A stretch of 64,000 nt of DNA from Arcuatula senhousia (taxonomy: Eukaryota; Mollusca; Bivalvia; Mytilida; Mytilidae), in the NCBI GenBank assembly GCA_963971305.1, contig OZ020306.1:3588842-3652841 (forward strand), written 5' to 3'. Position numbers and translations under genes: made by a program. Positions 12,105 through 25,000 of this stretch are shown in pieces. Within the stretch, counting starts at the first letter, position 1; each line of letters starts with the position of its first letter. A model generated the notes under the pieces. That model had not been told where the DNA came from and searched no databases. It saw nothing but the letters and a program-made list of their open reading frames with translations.

Positions 12105-12679
12105 AAAAACAAAAACTAACAAAGCAAAAAATAAACAAAAAAACTCAATATAAATAGAATAGAATATGCTTACTCAATCATCATGCAATCCTAGAAGTAA
12201 AACTGAACATGCATATCGTTAACGCGAGGAAAAACATGGCACCAAACGTGTTTTGATAATTGCTACATTTAGCAGTTTTATTAAAGTGACAAGTAATTTC
12301 ACATACCTTTATGTGGCGCTACCTAGTACACCATAACGAAACACGTAGCGCTTAAGACCACACGCTATCTTTTTTCACTTTATTTTTATCGGACCGCAAT
12401 GCCATAAATGAATTTTCAAGTGCGCTCGCCGTATGGTGTGCTAGAATAAAACCATATAGTAGTATATCGTTCAACTGGGTGTCCCCTAATAGCTGAGGTG
12501 TAGCGTTACCTAGTGGATCTAGAACACGCTCAACGAAGGCAGTCATGCTTGATAAGGTCGAAATAGCTTTATTTTTAGCCGTTGCTTATTGCAAAAAAAA
12601 CAATTTTCCGTTTTCCATTCCGTATTCCGTTTCCGTTCCGCGTTCCGTTTCCGCGTTTTAGTAACACCCATTATCTCCC

Positions 12680-12910
12680 TTTGGTAAACACTAATTGAAA
12701 TTTTGTATTTTTTTCCCTTTTCAGCTTTGTATACACAATCTTTTTGCAATTTACATTTTAAGTTATAAATGTTGAAAACTTGTGTATAAATATTACTTGT
12801 TGAAATTGTTTAAGTAACTAAATAAAGTTGAAAATTGACTATTTTTTATGTGAGAAAATGTATTCCGTTTGGGGGAAATCCGGATTTGTACTCGATTTTA
12901 GAATTTAGAA
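12680..12910. other. Region upstream of the SOWAH start codon
   Basis: This is the only sequence between the TIR element and the start codon. No convincing TATA box or initiator was identified. A pyrimidine-rich CCCTTTTCAG at about 12716-12725 resembles a 3' splice site, so an upstream non-coding exon is possible. The promoter position cannot be set from sequence alone. Confidence 0.35.
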
Positions 12911-13031
12911 ATGTCTTCTGGGTTCACAGAAGAAGCTGTCAAAGAATTTATCATAAAGAACGGCTGCAAAGTGACGAACCATGAGCTTGTTACTAAGTTT
13001 AAATCATACTTAAATGACCCTGCTATGAAAG
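12911..13031 (+). CDS. SOWAH exon 1 (start codon, N-terminal domain)
   Basis: It encodes MSSGFTEEAVKEFIIKNGCK and on to YLNDPAMK, then one base of the next codon, with donor GTAACA. The pattern 'V..F....G.KV.N.EL...F' is the N-terminal SOWAH signature. The in-frame stop TAG at 12899-12901 lies just upstream with no other ATG between. Confidence 0.88.
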
Positions 13032-16000
13032 GTAACATAATAAGATTAAATCCATTGGAACACACTTGATCATTCATAGTTGGTATTTGGACACCTCGGC
13101 CACACTTTATTTCGTCCATAGGAAGTCTCGGCCATATGACTCCTCGGCCGAAGACACTTCGGCCATACATGTTTCGGCCATACTATATAAATCTCAGATG
13201 TATATATAGGGACTTAGCATAAATCGAATTGTCTTAACTGACAGATTATATGATAAACACAAAAAATCTTTCAAATGAAAACTGAAAAAAGTAAAAAAGG
13301 CAGATGTAAAAGGCATAAGCTCCTGTTACGTCCAATTACGTAACTTTAAGGCGAAAATTTATCTATGCTCCTGTTACGTTCCTTCCGGAACATAATAAAT
13401 TCCGGACCCATAACGGATGGGGGGAACGAATCAAATACAGATTTATCAACGTAACTGTAGAATTTAAACCTTAAAGTTACGTGAAAAAATATTTTTAATA
13501 AAGTTTAGGGTAAGTATTTTTAATTATGAATATACATCGTTATTGTAAATAATAATAATAAATATCAATATTATACTTTATCAAAACACAATTAAAAAAT
13601 AGTATATAGCATTATATGAGCATGTCAAGTTATTAATTAAGTACACAGTTGTACAAAATTTTCTTTGGTACGTATCGATATCATTTTCGAGATCGGCATA
13701 TTTTCTATAAAGTTTTCCAACTTCAAAAATGGTTGATCACCCTTTTTACATTGAGAATAAACAGACAGCGCTCACTGAGCTAGATTTTTACTCAGCCAAC
13801 CAGGTCAACATAGGTCATAGACCTGTAATATAACAGGTCTAATATAATATAATATAATATTACAGGTCTATGCATAGATCAAGGATCGAGATCAAAGGCC
13901 TTGGGCATACAGACTTCGATCTCAATAGGTGAACGAATATTTATTATGTTTAGTATTTTATTAAAACAATAATCATATAATTCACAATCTAAGAAAATTA
14001 TTATTTTTCTCACGCAACTTCAGCATGTGAAGTGTTAAAATTCTACAGTTACGCAGGGATTAAATAAAACTGATTTAGACATCCCTGAGTTACGTTGATA
14101 AATCCGTATTTGATTCGTTCCCCCCATCCGTAATGGGTCCGGAATTTATTATGTCCCGGAAGGAACGTAACAGGAGCATAGATAAATTTTCGCCTTAAAG
14201 TTACGTAATTGGACGTAACAGGAGCTTGTGCCGATGTAAAAAGCATACTCATGATACTGCGGCCTAGGACATATTAATATGATAATTATTTTTATTAATT
14301 TGAACAATTATTTAGGGAACTTTTACATGCCTATGCACAGTTGATAGGTTTTAGACACAATTTTCAGTTTAGACTAGATTTGCATCTCCCTTTTTTTATC
14401 AGCGTAAAATAAAATCGGGAAAATATTCTCTTTAGTATTATTATCTTTTGGCTAATTATTTCTTAATTGAATTATTATATTCGGCTTGACTGTTGTTTTA
14501 GATGATTATCGAAGCCATGTTGTTTGTGACACACGCTAACACTTGATTGAATTTCAAGATTAAAACAATTAGTATGGTCATTTACTCGAACTCGACACGG
14601 TTATTTAACAAGAATTATTTGATGATCTACAGTCATCGATATTAATGTCATTTAATTCATTTTATATTATTTTCCATGCGAACTTTTTCATTTTTGGAAG
14701 AAGAACTAAGTACGTTTCATCTTAAAACACTTACAAATACAAATGTATCACAGACCTGTAACTAGTAAAATTATCTAATATCCAAACTAACCGTTTATAC
14801 CCGTGTTTTGGTATTTGTAATACAGGTCTAGATGCCAATAGTAGAAAATCAATTTGTCAAAATATTCATAATAATAACCCCTAACTAAGAAAATTATAAC
14901 TCTCAGCCCATAAACATCATGTACGAGTCCAATTTTTAAAACCATGGCCGAAGTGTCCTAATACAGTATGGCCGAACTATACTAGGGCCGACGTGTCTAT
15001 GGACGATGTGTCCGTAGCCGAAGTCATAGTATGGACGAGGTGTCCCTAAAGCTCATAGTTGACTCAAATCTGCCCCCTGTCTCTTTGTTTACATTTTTTA
15101 AAATCATGTAAATGATACACAGAGATCCTTTTTCAGTTCACAATGGTATACACATATCAACAAACGGTAATACATTGTCATTCACCCTTAAACATGAGTA
15201 AGTCATCGGCCTTTAAGCTTGCTAAGGCCAAAATAGATTAATTGACTTTTGTGTGGGTTTCCGGTTTCTGGACCTACCATGTGTACCTCCTGTTTGGGTG
15301 CCAACCCTTAAACATTTTATCGACTTCCCAAACTTGATTTTCCAGAATTTTTTTGTTTCGTGGAGTTAAGCATGGCTAACAGCCATGCAGTGTTTTGCAA
15401 TTATGATTGCAAAAGGTGACCAAATCGAAGAATCAATTTAAGAGCTTTATGACATCCTTGCTCAAAATCTCGGATAGTGATGAGCATTTTAAAAGAGAAT
15501 TTATTATTTCTTTATCGTCTCTGTCTTCCTCTGAAGGATTTGATTATCAATTACCACTATACGATTATCCTAACATATACAATATAAGTGAAAATAAAAA
15601 AAATTGCCACATATATACATGTACACAACATGTAGATACAAATGTATTATGAAAACATTCAATATTCTTAAATTCCTTCTTTACTTGTAGTACAAAACAG
15701 AGACAAGTTTAAGGACTATGTAAATACTCTAGCAACAATCAAAGTGGATGAGGTAAGATGTAAGAATGTTAATGTTAAAGCTACTAAGACCAGGTTGGAG
15801 ACTAAGGATAACACTGGAAGGGGTCAACTTCCCAAAAGTCATTCACAACCAGTCTTTGGGACTTATTAGACTCGAGGACGCCCACAATTGTTCCTATACA
15901 ATCAATCGAAGATAAATTCCACTTTTAACAAATATATATTTATTATGGCTTCTGCTGAACAATTTAAATACAAGTAGTGGATGTTGCCAGCACGTCTCTG

Positions 16001-19000
16001 GCTTCCAACTCTCTTAACAAACTAAAACTTTTTACAATATATACTTTTAGCTATCACAATTTAAAAGAAAGTATTAAAAGATATAGATATTTAACAATAC
16101 AGAAAAGTCTTAAGGCATGAAACATCAAAAGGTAAATTACATAATCAATTAATCTACTTAATTGTCCATTAGCACTTATTGTCAAACTCAAGTATGACAA
16201 GTTAATCCCTATTACTAAAATATATGTTTTATCAATAAATAATCCAAATTAGAAAACCAATTAAATAAAGTCACTTTGAATTTTAAAGAATTTAGAAAAA
16301 TAAAAGATTGTCACACAATATCCTGGTGATAACTCTCTCCCTGGTTCAATAAAACATGTCCTCATGTTTTGCTCTTTCGCTTCTTTTTCTTGCTCTTGGT
16401 GTTTTGGGATTGATTGTTCATCTGATTTTGCCTCTTTGCATTTTGTTGGTCTATTAAGGAATATACACTGTTGTTTGTGTTGCCAGTATTGTTTCTTTCA
16501 TCATTTTCATCAGATTCTATTATTTCACTGGGGATACCAAAACTTGGAAGTTCTTGAAGTTCTCTTAATTCTTTAAATAATATTCCATTATATTCTTGAA
16601 TATCTGTTAACTTGTCGTATAACTGGGCCATTTCTGTTTCTAGTTGTGCATTGGATGTAATCAAATTTATAATTTCGTACTTGTCTTTCATTTTTTCCTC
16701 CTCTAATGTTTTAATAATTTCCTTACTTTCCTCGAACTTCTTTTTAAATGAACTGAGTTCTACTTTCACAACAGCTACCTTAGGCTCAAGTAAATTTCTA
16801 AAAGTACTGTCCTTAATGTTGGCAAATGGCATAACACGCATTGAATTCCTCTTTTCCAAGTACGCTTCCATTCGAATTTTGTCTCTAGTTCTCTGTTTTG
16901 ATGATTTCTTCTTATTGGAATGTTCTATTTTAGTATTTTCCTCAACGTGGTGAATAGAATTTAAATTACATTTTCTGCTTCTAAAACACATTCTTGCATA
17001 ATGTCCAGTTGTTTTGCACTTGTAGCATGTCTTTTGATTAGCCCAACATATTTTGTACGGATGAACATTTCCACAAAGTCCACATACTGGTATTTGAACA
17101 GGGTTGATATAATTCCACCGTCTCCATTGTGGTCTAAATGAATACTCCATTCTGCAGGTTAAGTCCATAAAGTTTGTTTACATGGGGAACACTCGCTGCT
17201 GCAATCTTAGGCACAAGGGATTGCCCGGGTTCTCCACCAACTAAGACCAGGTTGGAGACTAAGGATAACACTGGAAGGGGTCAACTTCCCAAAAGTCATT
17301 CACAACCAGTCTTTGGGACTTATTAGACTCGAGGACGCCCACAATTGTTCCTATACAATCAATCGAAGATAAATTCCACTTTTAACAAATATATATTTAT
17401 TATGGCTTCTGCTGAACAATTTAAATACAAGTAGTGGATGTTGCCAGCACGTCTCTGGCTTCCAACTCTCTTAACAAACTAAAACTTTTTACAATATATA
17501 CTTTTAGCTATCACAATTTAAAAGAAAGTATTAAAAGATATAGATATTTAACAATACAGAAAAGTCTTAAGGCATGAAACATCAAAAGGTAAATTACATA
17601 ATCAATTAATCTACTTAATTGTCCATTAGCACTTATTGTCAAACTCAAGTATGACAAGTTAATCCCTATTACTAAAATATATGTTTTATCAATAAATAAT
17701 CCAAATTAGAAAACCAATTAAATAAAGTCACTTTGAATTTTAAAGAATTTAGAAAAATAAAAGATTGTCACACAATATCCTGGTGATACTACATTAAAGA
17801 TGTAAAAATAATGTTACTATATGTATATCATTGGATAAGGTTTTCTGGTTTTCCTTGATCAGGCAAATCTGACTTGAAGAACATGTGTAGGTTTCTGACA
17901 AATCTATGACTGTTGATATTTTTAGTTAATGTACATGTATTTACTTTTTATAGCAAGTCAAAAAAAAAAAAATGATGGTTTTCATTCTCATTATCTGTTC
18001 ATTTGGGAATTTTCTTATTTATTTTGATCACATAAATTCTCCATTGTCTTAAGAAAAAAATCAGGGTTCAAGTGTGAAAACCTTATGATCAATATTCTCA
18101 GACCTGCTTGCATTAAAATTAGCACACGAGTTTAATTAGATCCACTCTGCTTCTTAATGATTTTGTAAGCGTATTTCAGGTTAACTTTAGATCCTGGGTA
18201 GCAGAGAAAGTTAGATTTGATTCAGTGGTACTGTGAACCAAATGTTTTTTTTTTAAAGTCTTGGACAAGAACAAAGAATTTTTACAAAAAATTAATAAAT
18301 AAATAAAAACTCAAAACAATATTGTTAAATGGAAAAGGGTACCTTTAATAATAATAAAACATAAGGGAAAAAAATCTCCAAAATGTCCTTAAAATTATGA
18401 GGCCTGATCATGCTGATGAAAAAAAAAGTCAGACAGGATATTGTGGGATCCCAAGATAAAGCTATGTCGTTTTTGTTTCTTATACTTAAAAAACTCCTAA
18501 TATATGCAATATATATGCAGAGATTACAAATTCAAATTCATTATTATAGGGATCCACCTTTTAACTGGAAGGGGCTCTTGTTGTTTTCTTTGAAAAATCT
18601 AAAGCTGATTTTGTGATGAATAAAATATTCTGACATAATGAAAATTTTGCCATGGCTGTAGCAGGCGATGTAATTGATCACAGCTACATGTATAGTATAA
18701 TAAAGTGATATATTATTGGATTTTTTTTGTCATGACACAGTTAAAAAATAAATGATTTTCCATATCTTTGCATGGAAAAACATTTTCTAATCAGATAAAA
18801 AAAAACATGCCTCCCTTTTCAAGTTAGATGGTGGGTCCCTAAGAAGACAGAAACAATGCTCACCTAATTTAACTTGATTCATCTAAATAGGTTAACAGAA
18901 CAAAAAGGAAAAATTTCACCAAACTGCTTTTCCCTCAACTTGAAGAAATGTGCTAATAACATGAATAACAGCAATAGTGCTGTAATTTCCATCAATGAAG

Positions 19001-22000
19001 CAAACGAAAATTACAACAAAAACAAAATAAATTGATAAGGCCAATTGAAAAGTTATATTCCAGATTCATGATATAATCTTTTGTAAAATGTGTAAAATGA
19101 AATATTATTATATTAACCGAAGTTCCATATTAAAGAATTGCCTTTTTGGGCTGTTTAGATAAATAACTCCTATAGTCATCAAGTTTTTAACCTTCAGAAA
19201 CAGCGGTACATACATCTTATTTATATTCAATTTTACATTCATGGATATCTTGTAAAAATTTCAAAAAATTCAGGAATTACCTATTATCCCTAGAAATTTT
19301 AGGAAATACCTGACTGTATTCCCTAATTGTCCAGTGATTTAATACATGAAATCCCCAATTTCTTTAGGGATTACAGGTAATCCCTAATTACACACATTCC
19401 CTGTAACATATACAAGTTACAGCTTTGGATTACCAGATGCTTTATAGGGCACAAAGGATTAAATCTATATAGATAAGTAACACAAGAACTACAATGTGTA
19501 CATGTAGAAATGTATGAACCTACAGCAATCGTAGCAATAGAGAAAAAAGTTTAGCATCCGTCCTGTCTAAAAGCCTATAATACTGTTCATAACACTGGAT
19601 AGAAACAATCTATAAAATTGAGTACATGTATGTTGTGTTATGTTTGTAGAATTATCAACAAGAACTTTAAGCTACCAATAATTCATAAATTCAGAAAACA
19701 TTTTACAGGCAAAAGATGTGTGTGTTGATTATGCTTATGTGTATATTATCTTGTCATGGATTTTGTTGCTGTTAAATATAATCATGTAACTGTGCATTTC
19801 TTTTAAGAAGGGGGAGAAAGTTTTGATGTTAAAGAAAAAATACAGACCAGAAAATGATGTTTTCAATGAGAGGGCAACTTCTGAACCACCAGATAAACCT
19901 AAAGGAGATGACCTTGATGGAGGTGGAATGTCAAAGGTCAAAAGTGAAACTCAACTAAGTTCCAAAGACAACCTTTCAGAAACCTCCTCCTTACAAGGAA
20001 GTGTCGATACTTTATCTATCAATTCTACAGTAAGTTTGATTAAATTTTATACAATATGGTTCTGTCAATATAATTATCTAAAGTGAATGACAGGCAAGAA
20101 AAGCAGCCAGAGAATTTAAACAAAAAATAGTTCTTCATCAAAAGAAAAGGATATATCATAGTATAGGCTTATTCTTAAAAAACATAAGGTTCACAAAGGC
20201 TTATTAATGGCACTTAAAATTTGCTGATGTTTCATGCTGATTTGGTGCTTTCAAAATAATTCACAGAATACCTATATTCAATCATGCTTATATGTATTAA
20301 GTTTCACAAATTCATGCATGTATGTATATTTATGGCATTTTATATTTGGTATAGAGTCTTAATATATTTTCAGCAGCATTATCATTGATTATTTTGAAGC
20401 TGTCTCTAAGTTGAAATTTTTGGCTGTTTTTTGGCCCTTTCTGATCATATTTCTTTCGTGTGCTTGTAGACCTTGTTTATATTACAATTTATTGTTATAT
20501 TTTAAAAGTTACAAAATGTTTGATTTTTTTATATTTTAAAGTCAATAAGATTTATACCAATTGTTTATTTGTTAAAATGTTGCACCTTGATCCTGTGTAG
20601 GTAGATTTACATTTGTAAATCTCACAATTACTATTAATCTATAGCTAATAAACTGTGTACATGTACATTGTACATAGCATGTTATAAAAAGGCATTACCT
20701 TGATGCAAGTTTTAATTCCTAATTAAAATCACTTTCAATAAAACCTTAGGTGACAATTTTTTTTAAACTTATGTTTGTGACATTTTTATCACCATATGTG
20801 TAAATCAGATCAATAAGCTTCAATGGTATCCTATTTATATTGTTATGTGACATCTGGTGTCCTCATTGTAACATGTGTCACTGGATCTTCATTAATTTGT
20901 AATCTAAAGTAATAAAAATGTGGCAAACATTGGCATCTAGAGTAAAAGACTGCTTAAAAGTAAGTAGTACCGAAGAAATTATGTTCTGTTCAGCTTTTTC
21001 AGGTATTTAAAAAGGGCATGAATCTTTTTAAGTGAAGAAATTTGCTAGGAAGAAAAATAATAAAGGAGTAGGTTCACAAACTGCCTCTTGTGGCCCTAAA
21101 TCAGGTCATATTTTCAAATCCATTTTTCAGATAAAACTATAGTGGCTAATTAGTCTAAAATAATTGCTTGTTTCAAAACAACCAATTTTAAAGTTTTCTG
21201 GAATTATGATGTTGCAATGACGTCATATTGTGACACTAAAATTGAAAATATGTGCTTTACATGTAGGGTCTTCTCCATCACACATGTTACAAGTTTTAGT
21301 CAGTATCTTGTTTTCTCCTATATCCATGTAGTCACAATAAAAGACTGTGTTTGAACAGTAGTTTGGTTAAAGTTTGTTTCGTTTTGCATGTGATATTGAG
21401 TAACAATATGTTTGTTATAGCATGGTTGTGTTATTGTGTACTAACCATTGTTATTTCTAGGCTTCCCAGAATTCCTCAGACAAGATGGAGGAGGAGGTGA
21501 ATGCCTCTGTCATCAGTGTCAAGGACAGAGCTAAACACCTCAACAGAATGCAGTCTGAGAGTGAGCTGATCAAACAACAGAGTGATTCCAACCTCAGGCG
21601 CAAAGACTTCAGACATGTAAACATAACTAAATAGAAAGCTTTCGTAGACTTCAGACTTCTTTATATAAATGCTTCGGCAGACATCAGATCTTATAATACA
21701 ATTAGATATTTATATCTGTAGAGGCTTCATAAAGCTATATATTTCTCTTCTGTTGAGCTATTGGCTTTTACTTTCAGCTTTATCATTTTCTCTCTAACAC
21801 ATCATGATGGAAGATCATGTCTTTTGGAGTTTTAAATAATACTTTCTAAAGAATATTTAAAAAAATATCTTTATTACTTTCAAATTTTGGGAGACTTTTT
21901 TTTTATTTTGGGTATGATTGTAACACTGGGTTTACATTAAGTTCTTACATATTCAGTTAAATGTACCACAAATGTATTAAAGTGTTAGTCTCATACAGAG

Positions 22001-25000
22001 TAAAAACTGACCTATGACCTGAAGACCTCCAATCTCCGTTTGGTTGAAAATTAATATAAAAAAATGATGAAGTTAATAACAAAATCACTTAAATTGGAGG
22101 ATCAATCTTAAATGTCAGAGAAAAGACAAAACTAGGAAGACATAAAAGAGAAATTGATGATCACAATGGTCCTGCAGTATCAGTCAAAATGTGTCTTAAA
22201 AGCTAAATATAAATGTGTTAAAAGCACCCCATAACCTGAGTGAGGGGGGGAGAGGGGGGCTTTAAGACCCCCAAGTGTTATTTGAGACCAATTTATAAAT
22301 AGCATTTATTTTTATTGGATACTTATAGGTGTTTTAAGAATCAAATCAAATTGAAGATGATTAAATGGTTTCCACAAATGAAGATAATTAACTGGTTACC
22401 ACATCCTTTTGTAGAATTTTGTTTTGCTAGTATATTTTATTTTGACTAGTGCAGTGCTAGAGCATGGTGTGTATATGGCATGTGATAGACTTAATAAATC
22501 AAGTTTACAGTTACAGTATTTTGGTTTTTGATCATATATAATTTAGTTTTAGCTAGTCCGTATTTTTATTGTTAAACATTTATTTTTGTGTTTACTCCAA
22601 TCACATTTTCTAGTATATCATAACCTTGGTTCTTCCCAGGCTTACTGGGTAGAAATTTACAGTTATTAAGCAATTTGTATTAGAAATTGAATGAAGTGAA
22701 ACATACAATACACATGTAAAACTGACGAATAAATATAAACCTTTTCTTCTGATGTTCCTCTGTCTTCCATTTGTATTGCTATTTGGTGAAAAAATTACTT
22801 ATTCAAAAGAAAAAAAAATCAGATGCTGAACATGTGAAGGTGACACAATAGTCCATAAACTACAATATATTTTACAATCTGCAATGATTTACAATTAGCA
22901 CCCTTCAATCTGACCAGTGGTTGCTGCTTGACGTTTAGCAGATGGTATACAGATAAATGTAATGCAATTGATTTAAAAGTAATCCAAGAATCCAAAGAAA
23001 AGAAGACTGCTCTGGGCATAGAACAACTACCAGAGATGAAAAGTACAAACAAAAGTTTGGAAAAATGTTTTATGGCTGAGGAGGGGCTATTATGAAGTGT
23101 GACGGGAAGATCATCCTTTCCACTCATGATAATGATCAAGAAAGCATAAAAATACTCTTCAATTCATTGTATTTTTCCCTCACATAACAACTTGTATTTA
23201 TGATTTCAGACAAGGGACACAAGAGACAAAGAGAATGACGGAGGAGACGATGACTCGCACACGTCAGGGCTAGGCTACACCTCGGTAAGATTTTGCAGCT
23301 TATCTTAACATCAAGACATAAAATACTGTGTAAATAAAGTTAAAAAACTATTTTAAGTGCAAAATTTTGCAATTAAAACCACTTTAAACTGGTTTTGCTA
23401 CAAAGTATAGTGGTTTAAATATAAATGTCTATATAATTCTATTAAAAAGCATTTCTCCATGAAGCTTTGAACCAGATAATTCTTCAATTTTATGAATGTA
23501 CAAATGTACATTTGTCAGCAAAGGTAGATCCAAGGAGGTCAAGGCTGTCCCTTTCTTTAACAGGAAAACATATATAGCTTGAATGTGTGTGTATAGACAA
23601 TGTTTGAGTAGATCCAGGCAGACTCTAGGTCTTTTAAAGGGACCACACTGATCAAAATGTCTGGGTGGGCCATAGGTGGTTAACTAAAAACCAAACAATT
23701 ATTTTGCTCTCACTAATGTACATTTTAAACATTTAACTACTGATGTGTATGTATTTTCAGTATACCCCTGATCAGAAGGAGTGGTTAGTTACATGTTCAT
23801 CAGGCGATTACCATGAAATACACAGGATGCTAACCAAGCATCCATTTATAGCTAAAACAAGAGTAAGTCTATACTTAATAATCCCAATGTTTTGTCGTTC
23901 TATAAGGACTGGCTATTGGTTTGGATGGTGGTGGTGTTGAAATGTGATTTTTTATACCTAACCAATTATATATTATTTTAACAGAGCGATTTAAATATCA
24001 GATTTGCTAAAAAAGACACCAACCACAAAAAAAAATAAAAAGTGTGTACCAACTCTCTCATATTTTTTAAAGACACATTACCTGCTCACCACTGGCTTTT
24101 GAACCTTTGAATTGTCTTAGAATGTAAATATACGTATGATGTTTGTTGGCTTTTATAAGAATAACATCAAAAGTTGAAAAGTTAACTTAGATAAATTGGC
24201 AACAGGTGATTGAAAGAAACTTTTACTCTTGGCCTTTTAGTAAGACAAGAAATTCTAATGCTATAACTAACCTTAGACTGTCCAATATTGATTGTTCTTC
24301 TTAGTGAAGGTTTAAAATCTCTAGAAACAGAGGACATAGATTATTAATGGGGCATAACTCAGGTGATACTGATAAAATGTTTTCTGCATAAATAATTAAT
24401 AAACATGATTGTTTTATTGTGTTTTACAACATTAAGTGATGGCCTTTTATAACAGATAAAGCTATTGGATATTAGAGAAGAAATTTTTTATATTAAAAAT
24501 TTAGACTTAAAAAAGATTGAAGAAAATTCAACATGGATTGTTAAAATTTTTGTCTCGCCTGCGACGAATAGTCGCGGAAGGCGAGACATAGGTATTACTT
24601 TCCGGCGGCGGCGGCGTCGTAAACTTTTTTGTAAGACTTTTGTGGACAATGAATTGCTTGAAAAGTATAATAGCTAGGCATCTGATATTTGGTATACAGA
24701 CAGTTCAGGTTATGGTATACGCAACTGTCACCATGCCGTGTGACCCTGACCCCATTTTCACGCTCCAGTGACTCTTTGAACTTAGGTCTTTTTTCAGGCC
24801 GTAAACTTTTTTGTAAGACTTTTGTGGACGATGAATTGCTGGAAAAGTATATTAGCTAGGCATCTGATATTTGGTATACAGACAGTTCAGGTAATGGTTT
24901 ACGCAACTGTCACCATGTCATGTGACCCTGACCCCATTTTCACGCTCTAGTGACTCTGTGAACTTAGGTCTTTTTTCAGGCCGTAAACTTTTTTGTAAGA

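Larger units (their letters stand above)
7282..12669. mobile_element. 5.4-kb TIR element with 10-bp target-site duplication
   Basis: The left end GGGTGTTACTAAAACGCGGA is repeated in inverse at the right end (TCCGCGTTTTAGTAACACCC). The match continues inward for roughly 60 bp of GGAACGGAAACGGA-type sequence. ATTATCTCCC flanks both sides exactly (7272-7281 and 12670-12679). A 10-bp duplication with long TIRs fits Mutator-like elements, but no transposase ORF can be recognised. The interior instead carries several other repeats: a hairpin at 8427-8504, and hairpin-start elements near 8700, 8990-9600 and 10740-11290. It may be a large non-autonomous carrier. It ends about 240 bp before the SOWAH start codon. 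Confidence 0.8.
15785..17788 (-). mobile_element. Compact LTR retroelement in intron 2, minus orientation
   Basis: Two 547-bp direct repeats (15785-16331 and 17242-17788) have ends TAAGACCAGG...CCTGGTGATA and appear identical by eye. The CTAC target duplication is at 15781-15784 and 17789-17792. On the minus strand the 5' LTR (right copy) is followed immediately by GTTGGTGGAGAACCCGGGC, a plausible tRNA primer site. A purine run, GGGAGAGAG, precedes the 3' LTR. The interior is only about 0.9 kb with a single zinc-knuckle ORF and no protease, reverse transcriptase or integrase. It would therefore depend on another element's enzymes. The identical LTRs suggest recent insertion. Confidence 0.88.

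Noticed and set aside
11884..12138. 84-residue minus-strand ORF rich in Phe/Cys
   Set aside because: It translates a CAAAA-type low-complexity stretch (12045-12130), not a membrane protein.
16364..16953. Plus-strand ORFs of 70 and 113 residues
   Set aside because: They are antisense shadows of the zinc-knuckle ORF on the minus strand.
22819..23139. 106-residue minus-strand ORF in intron 4
   Set aside because: It has no family motif and no splice or codon signature, and the composition matches surrounding AT-rich intron.
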